A stretch of DNA of 64,000 nt from Erysipelotrichaceae bacterium (GTDB lineage: Bacteria; Bacillota_I; Bacilli_A; Erysipelotrichales; Erysipelotrichaceae), in NCBI GenBank assembly GCA_017512885.1, contig JAFWEP010000004.1, positions 62,001 through 126,000 of the forward strand, read 5' to 3'. Positions 39,958 to 50,058 of the stretch are shown here, one piece after another (position 1 is the stretch's first letter; every line of letters starts with the position of its first letter). The position numbers and the translations under genes are program-made. The notes beneath the pieces were generated by a model. The model saw nothing but the letters and a program-made list of their open reading frames with translations, searched no databases and was not told the origin of the DNA.

Positions 39958-42450
39958 ATGAAAGAAGAAACACCGCAGAAGATCCTGGTGCGCGGAGCCC
40001 GTGTACACAACCTCAAGAATATCGATGTCGACATCCCCCTGCATCAGATCGTCGGGATCGCCGGCGTCTCCGGCTCGGGCAAGTCCTCCCTGGCTTTAGG
40101 CGTCCTTTATGCCGAAGGATCCCGGCGCTATCTCGAAGCTTTGTCGACCTACACCCGCCGGAGGATGACGCAGGCCGCCAGAGCCGATGTCGATGACGTG
40201 CTCTATGTACCGGCTGCCCTGGCCCTGCATCAGCGTCCGGGCATCGGCGGCATCCGTTCCACCTTCGGGACCGGGACCGAACTGCTGAACAGTCTGCGGC
40301 TGATGTATTCCCGGCTGGCCAGCCACCGCTGTCCCAACGGGCATTACCTGAGACCTTCACTGGCCGTCGCTGCCGGTCAGGAGCTGGTCTGCCCGGAGTG
40401 CGGCGAACGGTTCTATGCCCCCGGAGCCGAAGAACTGGCCTTCAATTCCCAGGGCGCCTGCAAGTGCTGCGGCGGCACCGGAATGGTGCGTACCGTCGAC
40501 CGTTCCACGCTGATCCCGGATGAATCGCTGACCATCGATGAAGGAGCGGTCGCTCCCTGGAACAGCCTGATGTGGGCCCTGATGACTGATGTCTGCCGGG
40601 CCATGGGCGTAAGGACCGATATCCCCTTCAAAGACCTGACTGACGAAGAGAAAGAGATCGTCTATGACGGTCCGATGGTCAAGAAACATATCTTCTACCG
40701 TCCCAAAGACAAATCGAATCCCATCGCCACCGAGATGGATTTCACCTACTACAGCGCCACTGCCACCGTCCTCAATGCCTTAAGCAAGGTCAAGGACGAG
40801 AAAGGCATGAAGCGGGTCGAGAAGTTCCTGAAGGAAGAGACCTGCCCGGAATGTCAGGGCACGAGACTTTCCGAAGCCGCCCGGGCTCCTCTTTTACGAG
40901 GGATCTCTCTGGCCGAAGCCTGTCAGAAGTCTTTACGGGAACTGCTGGACTGGACAGCCGGAGTCCCTGCATCTCTTCCCGAAGAGATGCGCCCGATGGC
41001 CTTCAGCATCCTCGAGTCCTTCTCGCAGCCGGCAAAGAGACTGATGGAACTGGGTCTCTCCTACCTGACCCTGGACCGCGCCGCTTCGACCTTATCGACC
41101 GGCGAAAGACAGCGCATGCAGCTGGCCCGGGCGGTCCGCAACCGCACCACCGGCGTATTGTATGTCCTGGATGAGCCTTCGATCGGTCTGCATCCTTCCA
41201 ATATCGTCGGCCTCAATACGGTCATGCACGACCTGGTCGCCGACGGCAACTCGGTCCTCCTGGTCGACCACGATACCCAGATCCTGAAGGAAGCAGACTG
41301 GCTGATCGAGATGGGCCCCGACGCCGGAGCAGAGGGCGGCAGAGTGCTGGCCGAAGGCACGATCGCCGAGATCGCTGAGAATAAAGATTCCCGCATCGGT
41401 CCCTACCTGAAGGAGGAGGACCATATCGTCCGCCGGCAGACCCCGAAGGAAGAGCTCTTTGCGAAGGGCACGATCCGTATGAAGACCTCGGCCATCCATA
41501 CTGTAAAGCCCCTGTCGGTAGAGATCCCCAAGGGCAGACTGAGCGTCATCACCGGCGTCTCCGGTTCCGGCAAGACCACGATGATCCTGGAAAGCCTGGT
41601 ACCGGCTCTTTCCGCTATGACCCAGCAGAAGGAACTGCCGGAACATGTCCTCTCGATCGAAGCGGAAGGCATCGCCCATGTCAAACTGATCGATGCCACC
41701 CCCATCGGCATCAATGTACGCTCTACGGTAGCCACCTATGCCAATGTCCATGACGAACTGCGCAAACTCTATGCCCGCAGTACGGAAGCGAAGAAACGCG
41801 GCTACAAGGCCGGAGACTTCTCCTACAATACCGGCGATCTGCGCTGTCCGGTCTGTGACGGCACCGGTTCGATCAGTCTCGATGTCCAGTTCCTGCCGGA
41901 TGTCGAGATCCCCTGCCCGCAGTGCCGCGGTTCCCGTTATGCCAAAAAAGCCTATGCCGTCTCTTTAACGAATAAGGACGGAAAGACGTCTTCCCTGCCG
42001 GAGCTGATGGACAAGGATATCCGCAGCGCCCTCTCCTTCTGCAGGGACATGAAGAACGTAGCGCCCCGTCTGCAGATCCTGCAGGATCTGGGACTGGGTT
42101 ACCTGACCTTAGGCGAAGAGACGCCCTCCCTCTCCGGCGGAGAGGCGCAGCGTCTGAAACTGGCCAGTGAGATGGGCCGGGGCCAGGAAGATTCGGTCTT
42201 CGTCTTCGACGAACCGACCATCGGTCTGCATCCTCTCGATGTGAAGACTCTGTTGGAAGTCTTTGAGACCCTCATCGCCCATGGGGCAACGGTCATCGTC
42301 ATCGAACATGACCGTGACGTCATCCGCAATGCCGACTACCTGATCGATATGGGACCGGGCGGCGGTGAAGAAGGCGGAGAGATCGTCTTCTGCGGGACTC
42401 CGCAGGAGATCAGAGCCTGCCCGCAGAACCTGACCGGAAGATATCTCTGA
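39958..42450 (+). CDS. UvrA-like ABC ATPase (class II UvrA / UvrA2 type)
   Basis: The protein has 830 residues, about 110 shorter than housekeeping UvrA. Two ABC domains are present: Walker A GVSGSGKS at residues 36-43 with signature LSTGERQR, and GVSGSGKT with LSGGEAQR. UvrA-type zinc fingers are seen (CPECG with CKCCGG; CPECQGTRL; CPVCDGTG with CPQCRGSR), and Walker B reads LDEPSIGLHP and FDEPTIGLHP. The missing length falls in the region of the UvrB-interacting insert, typical of class II UvrA proteins linked to drug tolerance rather than core excision repair. That reading is inference. The ribosome site is weak (AGAAAG). A 36-nt gap separates it from enzyme I. Confidence 0.9.
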   Translation: MKEETPQKILVRGARVHNLKNIDVDIPLHQIVGIAGVSGSGKSSLALGVLYAEGSRRYLEALSTYTRRRMTQAARADVDDVLYVPAALALHQRPGIGGIRSTFGTGTELLNSLRLMYSRLASHRCPNGHYLRPSLAVAAGQELVCPECGERFYAPGAEELAFNSQGACKCCGGTGMVRTVDRSTLIPDESLTIDEGAVAPWNSLMWALMTDVCRAMGVRTDIPFKDLTDEEKEIVYDGPMVKKHIFYRPKDKSNPIATEMDFTYYSATATVLNALSKVKDEKGMKRVEKFLKEETCPECQGTRLSEAARAPLLRGISLAEACQKSLRELLDWTAGVPASLPEEMRPMAFSILESFSQPAKRLMELGLSYLTLDRAASTLSTGERQRMQLARAVRNRTTGVLYVLDEPSIGLHPSNIVGLNTVMHDLVADGNSVLLVDHDTQILKEADWLIEMGPDAGAEGGRVLAEGTIAEIAENKDSRIGPYLKEEDHIVRRQTPKEELFAKGTIRMKTSAIHTVKPLSVEIPKGRLSVITGVSGSGKTTMILESLVPALSAMTQQKELPEHVLSIEAEGIAHVKLIDATPIGINVRSTVATYANVHDELRKLYARSTEAKKRGYKAGDFSYNTGDLRCPVCDGTGSISLDVQFLPDVEIPCPQCRGSRYAKKAYAVSLTNKDGKTSSLPELMDKDIRSALSFCRDMKNVAPRLQILQDLGLGYLTLGEETPSLSGGEAQRLKLASEMGRGQEDSVFVFDEPTIGLHPLDVKTLLEVFETLIAHGATVIVIEHDRDVIRNADYLIDMGPGGGEEGGEIVFCGTPQEIRACPQNLTGRYL

Positions 42451-42452
42451 GA

Positions 42453-42480
42453 AAGAAGGATCGCTGATCCTTCTTTTTAT
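42453..42480 (+). terminator. Intrinsic terminator after the UvrA-like gene
   Basis: A perfect 10-bp stem (AAGAAGGATC and GATCCTTCTT) with loop GCT is followed by TTTATT. Confidence 0.88.
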
Positions 42481-42538
42481 TGACGCTGAAAAGGGAAAAT
42501 GAAAAAATTAGAATATATGGTGATCCGGGGAGACGATC

Positions 42539-44332
42539 ATGCCGAATAAAGAAAAGAAGACCAGTATCATCGTGCAGGTCGCGGTCCTGTTTGCGCTGAG
42601 CGCATTGCTGACAGGCTTCCTGACCTACTTTTCGCAATACGCTGCCGCCGATAACGACGTCCGGGAAAAGACCGAAACGACGGCCCGGCAGATCGCTGAC
42701 GAAGTCAAACGCTCGGTAGAGGAATACCCCGGCGGCGACTGGATGCTGAAGTACTGGTACGAACATTCTTCCGAGCTGGACATCGAATACGATACCGACT
42801 ACTACAGCGGCGAAAGGACCCGGGAGAAGATGGAGGAACTGCTCTCCCATCAGCCCGGCCTGCAGCTCAAATACATGACCGGCAGCGAGATCTCCGCTCT
42901 TCCGGATGAAGACCAGAAGCTCTATGCCGAAGTCACCTACTCCTGGCTGATCACCCGTCTCAACCAGATCAAGCAGACCTACGGTGTCGACTACCTCTTC
43001 CTGGTCGTCACCCAGGAACCCTATACCGAGCAGTTCTTCCTGCTCAGCGCAGCCGAACCCGGTGCGGTGCGCGGCACCAACTACGAAGAAGTCTATCCTC
43101 TGGGAACGACCGTCAGCGTCGGAGCCAGCCAGCAGGAAGCGATGCGCAATGCCCTGCTGACCTCCAATCATCTGGCCGAAGCCGGGGAATACATGGACTA
43201 CTATTCCCATCTCTACGCCTTCGACGATCAGGCTGTCCTGATCGGTCTCACCTTCGACCTCACCGAACTGCACAGCCGCATGAACCGCGAGGTACAGAAA
43301 GGGATGTGGGTGGCAGTCCTGCAGGAACTGGGCCTGGCCCTGCTCTGCATGGCATTGATCTCCTACTTCATCCTGCAGCCGCTGCGGAAGGTGCAGAAGA
43401 ATATCCGGCTCTATAAGGAGACCAAGGACAGCAGCGCCATCCACGAAGATCTGGAAGCCCTGCAGTCACAGAACGAGATCGGTCAGCTCTCCCGGGATGT
43501 CCGGGAACTGAGCGTGGAGATCGATGATTACCTGAAGAAGATCGAATCGATCACCAAAGAGAAGGAACGCATCGATACCGAACTGGATCTGGCAGCCCGG
43601 ATCCAGGCTCATACCCTGCCCAACAAGTTCCCGCCCTTCCCGGAACACAAGGAGTTCGATGTTTATGCCCTGATGGATCCGGCCAAGGAAGTCGGCGGTG
43701 ACTTCTATGACTTCTTCCTGGTCGATGATGACCATCTGGGACTGGTCATGGCCGATGTTTCCGGCAAGGGCATCCCCGGCGCTCTGTTCATGATGGTATC
43801 GATGATCCTGATCCAGAACAGCGCTGCCGTCAAACCTTCTCCGGCCAAGATCCTGGAGACGGTCAACGAACAGGTCTGCGCCCACAATCCGGAAGAGATG
43901 TTCGTAACGGTATGGTTAGGCATCCTGGAGCTCTCGACCGGCAAACTGACAGCAGCCAATGCCGGACACGAATATCCCCTCTTGAAACAGCCCGGCGGAA
44001 AGTATGAACTGATCAAGGACAGGCACGGCTTCGTGATCGGCGGCATGAGCGGCATGAAGTATACCGACTACGAACTGCAGCTCTCCCCCGGCTCCGCTCT
44101 CTTCCTCTATACCGACGGTCTGCCGGAAGCGACCGATGTGAACGAACAGCTCTTCGGTACGGAAAGGATCCTGGAAGCCATCAACCGGCAGCCGGATGCC
44201 GATCCGGAAACGGTGCTGAAGAATATGCAGCAGAGCGCCGCTGAATTCGTCGGTGCAGCCGAACAGTTCGATGATCTGACGATGATGTGCGTCAGCTATC
44301 ACGGCAAGCCGAAAGCAGAAACTGCAGCATAG
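42539..44332 (+). CDS. Membrane-bound PP2C/SpoIIE-type serine phosphatase with extracellular sensor
   Basis: The protein has 597 residues. One membrane helix at about residues 10-32 and a second at about 260-283 flank an extracytoplasmic sensor of about 225 residues (double-Cache-like size). A HAMP-like linker and coiled coil follow (IDDYLKKIESITKEKERID, then TELDLAARIQAHTLP). The catalytic domain has SpoIIE/RsbU motifs: KEVGGDFYDFF, MADVSGKGIPGALFM, ANAGHEYPLL, LFLYTDGLPEA and DDLTMM, with the metal-binding Asp residues in place. RsbU-like phosphatases act on anti-sigma-factor antagonists. No anti-sigma or STAS gene is adjacent, so the target is unknown. It stands alone between two terminators. 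Confidence 0.88.
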   Translation: MPNKEKKTSIIVQVAVLFALSALLTGFLTYFSQYAAADNDVREKTETTARQIADEVKRSVEEYPGGDWMLKYWYEHSSELDIEYDTDYYSGERTREKMEELLSHQPGLQLKYMTGSEISALPDEDQKLYAEVTYSWLITRLNQIKQTYGVDYLFLVVTQEPYTEQFFLLSAAEPGAVRGTNYEEVYPLGTTVSVGASQQEAMRNALLTSNHLAEAGEYMDYYSHLYAFDDQAVLIGLTFDLTELHSRMNREVQKGMWVAVLQELGLALLCMALISYFILQPLRKVQKNIRLYKETKDSSAIHEDLEALQSQNEIGQLSRDVRELSVEIDDYLKKIESITKEKERIDTELDLAARIQAHTLPNKFPPFPEHKEFDVYALMDPAKEVGGDFYDFFLVDDDHLGLVMADVSGKGIPGALFMMVSMILIQNSAAVKPSPAKILETVNEQVCAHNPEEMFVTVWLGILELSTGKLTAANAGHEYPLLKQPGGKYELIKDRHGFVIGGMSGMKYTDYELQLSPGSALFLYTDGLPEATDVNEQLFGTERILEAINRQPDADPETVLKNMQQSAAEFVGAAEQFDDLTMMCVSYHGKPKAETAA

Positions 44333-44336
44333 CGAT

Positions 44337-44363
44337 ACACCCGCAGTCCTGCGGGTGTTTTCT
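44337..44363 (+). terminator. Intrinsic terminator after the PP2C phosphatase gene
   Basis: A perfect 10-bp stem (ACACCCGCAG and CTGCGGGTGT) with a 2-nt loop is followed by TTTCTTT. Confidence 0.8.
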
Positions 44364-44380
44364 TTCCTGACAGGGCGCAA

Positions 44381-44414
44381 AAAAAGACCCGCTGTATGGG
44401 AAGCGGGTCTTTTT
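44381..44414 (-). terminator. Bidirectional terminator at the end of the opp operon
   Basis: A 13-bp stem (AAAAAGACCCGCT and AGCGGGTCTTTTT) with an 8-nt loop carries A/T tracts on both arms. It can stop leftward transcription of opp and rightward read-through from the phosphatase gene. Confidence 0.85.
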
Positions 44415-44471
44415 CTTCTTCAGGGATGATCCCGGAGCTCCGGGGATATCCTCAGTCAGAATCAAGCGGGA

Positions 44472-46130
44472 TTACTTGTGTTCTACGTACCAGAAACGGC
44501 CACGGGAGATGTTGTTCCAATCCTGAGACTGCAGGGTGTAGGAGACATAACCGACGACCGGGACCATGAAGCATTCTTCTTCGATCGCGTACTGTTCGAT
44601 CTCGTGCATCGCCTGGATACGCTCGTCACCGGACAGAGCCTGAGAAGCAACGATCATCTGGTCGCAGGTCTCGTTACCGGTGGAGACGACTTCACCGGTG
44701 GAGGTGGTCTTCAGCAGGTCAGTGAAGGTGGACGCATCGTAGTAGTCAGCGGAGAAGCCGCCGCGGCAGATCTCGTAGATACCGTTCTCACGATCATCGA
44801 AGAAGGTACGGATCTCAGCGTTCTTGATCTCGAGGTCGATGTAGATATCCTTCAGCTGTTCACGCAGGACGGCTGCGACCGTGTCGTGCAGGTCGGAAGC
44901 GTTGGTGTAGTAGACCAGGTGCAGCTTGTTGTTTTCGTTGTAGCCTGCGCCTTCCATCAGAGCACGTGCTTCATCCTTGTCGGTGTAGACCAGCTGGTGT
45001 TCCGCATCCTGTTCTTCACGGAAGTCACCGTTGATGCCGGGGATACCCTTGGAGACGATACCGTACAGTTCATAGTAGATGACATCGTTGTCGAGAGCAG
45101 CAGTAACGACGGAACGGTCGATACCGAGCTGGATCGCACGACGGACATCTCTGTTCTGCAGAGCCGGGCAGTCATCGTTATGGCTGTTCATCAGCAGGTA
45201 GTAGGAAGCCGGAGTCTTGGAGATGACCAGTTCCGGATTGCCTGCATACATCTTGGCAACGGCGTTGCCCAGGGAGTTCGCATAGGCGATCTCACCCGTC
45301 TGGAAAGCCATCAGCTGGGAATCCATATCGGTGATGACCTTGCCGACGAGCTTCTGGGTCTTGACCTGATCGGCATGGGAGAAGTATTCGTTCTTCTCGA
45401 ATTCGAAGCGGGTCGGGGCATCCAGGTAGGTCAGCTTGTAAGCGCCGTTGGTCGGGACGCTGATATCGTTAGCCCACTGGCTGTCATGTTCCGTAGCGAT
45501 CTCCGGACGGACCGGGAGATAGACGGACATCGTCATCGTGGAAGTGAAGTATTCGCAGGGCTGGTTCATGGTCATTTCGATGGTGTAGTCATCGACGGCC
45601 TTCAGACCGACATCATCCATGTCAGCGACATCATCCATCGCTTCGGAGTGCGGCAGCGCATTGACGACATAGTCAGCCATGTACTGGGAGTACAGGGAAG
45701 TACCCTTGCCCATGCCGATGGCACGCTTCCAGGCGTAGACATACTGTTCAGCAGTGACCGGCTGTCCGTCGGACCACTTGTTGTTGGGATCGAGATGGAA
45801 GGTGTAGACCAGACCGTCTTCACTGACATCGTAACCGACACAGGCCTGGTTGACCAGTTCGTTGGTGTCCGGGTCAGTGGTGAAGAACGGGTAGTAGATC
45901 TGGCTGACAACGGTTCCGGAAACGGAGTCATCGATGATGGCCGGGTCTAACAGACGAGGTTCACCGGCTACGGCAAAGTAGAAGATGCCGTCGCCTTCCT
46001 CAGCGGGCGTTTCAGAAGAAGCCGGAGCTTCTCCGCTGCTGGCCGGAGCGGCGCTGGAAGAGCCGGAGGAGCAGGCTGCCATTCCCAGCAACATCAGGAG
46101 GCTCAGCAGGACGAGTGCTAACTTTTTCAT
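44472..46130 (-). CDS. oppA: Oligopeptide ABC transporter substrate-binding lipoprotein (OppA family)
   Basis: The protein has 552 residues from MKKLALVLLS (AGGAGA at 7 nt). The signal peptide ends at the lipobox GMAACS. A Ser/Ala-rich linker leads into the SBP_bac_5 fold: RLLDPAIIDDSVSGTVVSQI, KWSDGQPVTAEQYVYAWKRA, NGAYKLTYLDAP and NRDVRRAIQLGIDRS. It captures peptides outside the membrane for the OppBCDF complex. It is the last gene of the operon, with a 43-nt gap after oppF that could hold extra translation signals. Confidence 0.92.
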   Translation of the reverse strand: MKKLALVLLSLLMLLGMAACSSGSSSAAPASSGEAPASSETPAEEGDGIFYFAVAGEPRLLDPAIIDDSVSGTVVSQIYYPFFTTDPDTNELVNQACVGYDVSEDGLVYTFHLDPNNKWSDGQPVTAEQYVYAWKRAIGMGKGTSLYSQYMADYVVNALPHSEAMDDVADMDDVGLKAVDDYTIEMTMNQPCEYFTSTMTMSVYLPVRPEIATEHDSQWANDISVPTNGAYKLTYLDAPTRFEFEKNEYFSHADQVKTQKLVGKVITDMDSQLMAFQTGEIAYANSLGNAVAKMYAGNPELVISKTPASYYLLMNSHNDDCPALQNRDVRRAIQLGIDRSVVTAALDNDVIYYELYGIVSKGIPGINGDFREEQDAEHQLVYTDKDEARALMEGAGYNENNKLHLVYYTNASDLHDTVAAVLREQLKDIYIDLEIKNAEIRTFFDDRENGIYEICRGGFSADYYDASTFTDLLKTTSTGEVVSTGNETCDQMIVASQALSGDERIQAMHEIEQYAIEEECFMVPVVGYVSYTLQSQDWNNISRGRFWYVEHK

Positions 46131-46173
46131 TTCTTTCTCTCCTTTTTCTTTTTGGATCTTCATCCGGGTTGGA

Positions 46174-47151
46174 TCACTTCTCGTAGAGGTGGCAGGCGAC
46201 CAGACGGGTACCTACCTGGATCGGCTGCGGTCTTTCCGACTTGCAGCGTTCCGTTGCCTTCGGGCAGCGCGTTGAGAACGGACAGCCTGCCGGCGGGTTG
46301 ATCGGAGAGGGGATCTCTCCTTCCAGAACGATCCTGCCTTTTGCCTTGGCAACGTTCGGATCCGGGATCGGGATCGCCGACAGCAGTGCAGCCGTGTACG
46401 GATGCAGCGGACGGTGATAGATGTCATTGGCCGGGCCGGATTCTACCATGTGGCCCAGATACATGACACCGATCGTATCCGAGATGTGCTTGACCATCGA
46501 GAGGTCGTGGGCAATGAAGAGGTAGGACAGGCCCAGATCATGCTGGATCTGTTCCAGCAGGTTGACGACCTGTGCCTGGATACTGACGTCGAGGGCCGAG
46601 ATCGGTTCGTCACAGACGATGAATTTCGGGTCGACAGCCAGAGCTCTGGCGATTCCGATACGCTGACGCTGACCGCCGGAGAATTCCGCCGGATAACGCC
46701 GGATGTGGTCCGGTTTCAGACCGACGGTCTTCAGCAGTTCGACTACCCGGTCTTCCCTTTCCTGATCCGTATTGTAGATACCGTGAATGATCATCGGTTC
46801 TTTGATGATCTCACCTACCGTCATACGGGGATTCAGGGAAGCGTAGGGATCCTGGAAGATCATCTGCACATCCTTGCGGTATTGTTTCAGCTCTTTGCCT
46901 TTCAGCTGAGCAATATCGGTACCTTCAAAGGTAATGGAGCCTTCCACCGGGTCATAGATCTTGACGATCGTACGTCCCAGGGTGGTCTTGCCGCAGCCGG
47001 ATTCTCCGACCAGGCCGAAGGTCGTATGGGGCATGACGTCGAAGCTGACGTCGTCGACTGCCTTGACGATCTGTTTCTTGGTGAAGATGCCTTTGGTGAC
47101 ATCGAAGTAAGTCTTCAGATTCCTTACACTTAAGATCGGCTTCTCGCTCAT
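46174..47151 (-). CDS. oppF: Oligopeptide ABC transporter ATP-binding protein OppF
   Basis: The protein has 325 residues. Walker A is GESGCGKTT near residues 48-56, signature [14 protein letters not shown], Walker [13 protein letters not shown]. The C-terminal oligopeptide/dipeptide extension ([19 protein letters not shown]) contains the Cys-rich segment of the family. The start overlaps the oppD stop by 4 nt. It works with OppD as the motor pair for the permeases. Confidence 0.93.
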   Translation of the reverse strand: MSEKPILSVRNLKTYFDVTKGIFTKKQIVKAVDDVSFDVMPHTTFGLVGESGCGKTTLGRTIVKIYDPVEGSITFEGTDIAQLKGKELKQYRKDVQMIFQDPYASLNPRMTVGEIIKEPMIIHGIYNTDQEREDRVVELLKTVGLKPDHIRRYPAEFSGGQRQRIGIARALAVDPKFIVCDEPISALDVSIQAQVVNLLEQIQHDLGLSYLFIAHDLSMVKHISDTIGVMYLGHMVESGPANDIYHRPLHPYTAALLSAIPIPDPNVAKAKGRIVLEGEIPSPINPPAGCPFSTRCPKATERCKSERPQPIQVGTRLVACHLYEK

Positions 47152-48149
47152 TTTCCTACCGCCCTTTCATCATGCAGCCAGCAGGCACACTGGTGCGTCT
47201 CACTGAAGGTCGTGACCTCCGGTTCGTAATCTTTGCAGACCCGCATGGCTTTGGCACAGCGGTCTACGAAGGGGCAGCCTTTCGGAGGATTCAAGAGATC
47301 CGGCGGAGAACCGGGGATCGGATGAAGTTCTCTGTCATCATCATCTTCCGGATTGGCGATGCATTCCAGCAGACCTTTGGTGTAAGGATGCTTCGGATCA
47401 TAGAAGATCTCCTGGTCAGTACCGGTCTCAACGATCTTGCCGCCGTACATGATCGCTAAGCGGTCACAGAGCTTGGCAACCACGCCGAGGTCATGGGTGA
47501 TCATGATGATCGCCGAGTTGGAGTTCTTCTTCAGTTCGTCGATGAGTTCCAGGACCTGAGCCTGGATGGTGACATCCAGAGCGGTGGTCGGTTCATCGGC
47601 GATGATCAGTTTGGGAGAGTTGGCCAGCGCGATCGCGATGACGATACGCTGACGCATGCCGCCGGAGAATTCGAAGGGATACTGTTCGATCCGTTTCTCC
47701 GGAGAGGGGATGCCGACCTGCGTCATCAGCTTCAGCGCCTGTTCCCTGGCTTCCGCACGGGAGACGTTGCGGTGGTTCATGATCGGCTCGATCAGCTGAT
47801 TGCCGACCTTCAGGACTGGGTTCAGGAAGGTCATCGGATCCTGGAAGATCATGGCCATCGTGTTGCCGCGGATCTTGCGCATCTTCTCTTCGTAAGCGCG
47901 GCGGCTCTTGAAGGAAGAGGGAGTGATGTCTTCGCCGTCAAAGGTGAACTTGCCGCTGGCGACTTCACCGTTGTCGGCCAACAGACCGATCAGCGTATAC
48001 ATCGTCTGGGATTTGCCGGAACCGGATTCGCCGACGATGCCGAGGGCTTCTCCCTGATCGACATGGAAGCTGACGTTGCGGACAGCCTGGACCTTGCCCT
48101 GATCAGTGAAGAAGTTCGTTACCATGTTTTCAACTTCTAAGAGCGCCAT
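47148..48149 (-). CDS. oppD: Oligopeptide ABC transporter ATP-binding protein OppD
   Basis: The protein has 333 residues. Walker A is GESGSGKSQ, signature FSGGMRQRIVIAIAL, Walker B LIIADEPTTALD, and the C-terminal extension has PGSPPDLLNPPKGCPFVDRC. It has the typical EDI-type coupling region (SRRAYEEKMRKIRG). It is followed by oppF with a 4-nt overlap and preceded by oppC with a 2-nt gap. Confidence 0.93.
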   Translation of the reverse strand: MALLEVENMVTNFFTDQGKVQAVRNVSFHVDQGEALGIVGESGSGKSQTMYTLIGLLADNGEVASGKFTFDGEDITPSSFKSRRAYEEKMRKIRGNTMAMIFQDPMTFLNPVLKVGNQLIEPIMNHRNVSRAEAREQALKLMTQVGIPSPEKRIEQYPFEFSGGMRQRIVIAIALANSPKLIIADEPTTALDVTIQAQVLELIDELKKNSNSAIIMITHDLGVVAKLCDRLAIMYGGKIVETGTDQEIFYDPKHPYTKGLLECIANPEDDDDRELHPIPGSPPDLLNPPKGCPFVDRCAKAMRVCKDYEPEVTTFSETHQCACWLHDERAVGK

Positions 48150-48151
48150 GC

Positions 48152-49078
48152 TTACCTCCTCTTCAGCTGCAGGGCTTCACCGACACCGTCGCCGACGAAG
48201 TTCAGGGAGAGCGTGGTCAGACAGATGGCTGCGATCGGCCAGATGATCTGCACCGGATAGGAGAAGATCAGGGCGCGGCAGTCATTGGCGAGCTTGCCCC
48301 AGGAGGGGATGGTCGGATCGATACCGATACCGACGAAGCTCAGGAAGGATTCGGTGAAGATGGCCGAGGGGACCATCATCGTCAGACAGACGATGATCGG
48401 ACCCAGGGCGTTGATGACCAGATGCTTCATCAGGATCCGGGCATCGGAAGCGCCGATGACCTTGGCCGCCAGGGCGAATTCCATTTCCTTCAGAGACATG
48501 ACCTGGGTACGGACCTGGCGGGCCATGGAGATCCAGGAGGTCAGACAGATCGCCAGCATCATACTGTAGATACTGTTGCCGAAGATCATCAGGATCAGTA
48601 CGACGTACAACAGGGTCGGTACGGCGTAGATGACATCGATGATACGCATCATGACCATGTCGACCTTGCCGCCGACATAACCGGCGATACCGCCGTAGAC
48701 GATGCCGATGACCAGGTTGATGGCCGCTGTCGCAAAGCCGATGGACAGCGAGATGCGGGCACCGTACATGATCCTTACGAAGATGTCTCTGCCCAGCTTG
48801 TCGGTACCGAAGAGGTGCTGCAGGGACGGCAGCGCATTGCGGTTGGCCATATCCTGCGATTCAAAGTTATAGGGGGAGAAGATCGGGACGAAGATCGCGC
48901 AGAGGATCAGTACCGTTAAGAAGATCAGACCGAACAGCGCCAGCTTATTCTTCTTGAAGCGGTCCCAGGCGTCCCGGAAGAAGGTCTTGGAGGCAACAGC
49001 GATGAATTCCGAGTTTTTCTCGTCTTCGCTGAGCAGGGTAAACATGTCATCAGTGATGGCAGGATTCTTTGTGCTCAT
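48152..49078 (-). CDS. oppC: Oligopeptide ABC transporter permease OppC
   Basis: The protein has 308 residues with a cytoplasmic N terminus and six helices. The OppC_N region includes FRDAWDRFKKNKLALFGL, the extracellular loop has LQHLFGTDKLGRDIFVR, and the EAA coupling loop reads EFALAAKVIGASDARILMKH. It forms the channel with OppB. Confidence 0.93.
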   Translation of the reverse strand: MSTKNPAITDDMFTLLSEDEKNSEFIAVASKTFFRDAWDRFKKNKLALFGLIFLTVLILCAIFVPIFSPYNFESQDMANRNALPSLQHLFGTDKLGRDIFVRIMYGARISLSIGFATAAINLVIGIVYGGIAGYVGGKVDMVMMRIIDVIYAVPTLLYVVLILMIFGNSIYSMMLAICLTSWISMARQVRTQVMSLKEMEFALAAKVIGASDARILMKHLVINALGPIIVCLTMMVPSAIFTESFLSFVGIGIDPTIPSWGKLANDCRALIFSYPVQIIWPIAAICLTTLSLNFVGDGVGEALQLKRR

Positions 49079-49088
49079 AGTCCCCTCC

Positions 49089-50012
49089 TTACTTTCCTAA
49101 CTTGATGCGCGGATCGATGGCCGCTGCGGCCAGATCCGAGGCCAGGTTCATGACGATGACGATCGCTCCGAAGAAGATCGTGAGTCCCATGACCAGGGTG
49201 TAGTCACGGTTGGTGATGGAGGAGGTGAATTCCGCGCCGATGCCCGGAATGGAGAACAGCGATTCAATGACCAGCGAGCCGGTGACGAGACCGGCGAACA
49301 TCGGGCCGCAGTAGGTGACGACCGGCAGCAGGGCATTCTTGAGACCGTGCTTGGTGACGACCTTCAGTTCGCTGGTGCCCTTGGAACGGGCCAGCGTGAT
49401 GTAGTCCTGATTCATGACGTCACGCAGGGAAGAACGGGACAGACGGGTGATCGAGGAGATCGAGCCCAATGATAAGGCGAAGACCGGCATGATGTACTGC
49501 TGCGGCTTGTCGAGGCCGACGATACCGACCAGTTTCAGTTTGACCGCAAACAGGATCATGATCAGCATCGCGAACAGGAAGCCCGGTATCGAGACGCCCA
49601 ATGTCGCGAAGAGCGTGATCAGCGAGTTGACCCAGCGCTTCTTGGTCAGCGCTGAAGCGATGCCGAAGGTCAGACCGATCGTGAGCGCGACCACGAAGGC
49701 GATCGCACCGACCCGGGCCGTGACCGGGGCACGCTTGGCGATGATCGCCGAGACCTGCTGGCCTTTCTTGGAGATCGATTCGCCGAAGTCTCCGCGTAAG
49801 ACGTTGCGGAGGTAGATGACGTACTGTTCCGGAAGGGGCTTGTCCAGACCGTACTTCGCTTCCATGGCGGCATAGGCTTCCGCTGACAGGACCTTATTGT
49901 CCTGAGCGAAAGGATCGCCCGGCATGGCATGAACACCGAAGAAGGTGATGGTGACCAGGATGAATAAGGTAAGGATACCGATCACCAGACGTTTCGTTGC
50001 ATATTTCAGCAT
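49089..50012 (-). CDS. oppB: Oligopeptide ABC transporter permease OppB
   Basis: The protein has 307 residues from MLKYATKRLV. An in-frame ATG nine bases further upstream sits almost on top of the ribosome site GAGAGGAG, so the second ATG at proper spacing (about 10 nt) is chosen. Six helices are seen, with VTITFFGVHAMPGDPF after helix 1 and the EAA loop QDYITLARSKGTSELKVVTK. It is the first gene of the five-gene operon oppBCDFA. Its upstream region is shared with the divergent peptidase operon and holds the phased TTTCA motifs. Confidence 0.9.
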   Translation of the reverse strand: MLKYATKRLVIGILTLFILVTITFFGVHAMPGDPFAQDNKVLSAEAYAAMEAKYGLDKPLPEQYVIYLRNVLRGDFGESISKKGQQVSAIIAKRAPVTARVGAIAFVVALTIGLTFGIASALTKKRWVNSLITLFATLGVSIPGFLFAMLIMILFAVKLKLVGIVGLDKPQQYIMPVFALSLGSISSITRLSRSSLRDVMNQDYITLARSKGTSELKVVTKHGLKNALLPVVTYCGPMFAGLVTGSLVIESLFSIPGIGAEFTSSITNRDYTLVMGLTIFFGAIVIVMNLASDLAAAAIDPRIKLGK

Positions 50013-50058
50013 AGTTCCCATACTCCTCTCTGAAATAATGAGTTCATGATACAACATG

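Noticed and set aside
44478-45950. 490-codon plus-strand open frame opposite oppA
   Set aside because: oppA on the minus strand has a signal peptide, lipobox and SBP_bac_5 motifs. The plus frame is a compositional shadow with a Val/Asp/Gly-rich pattern.
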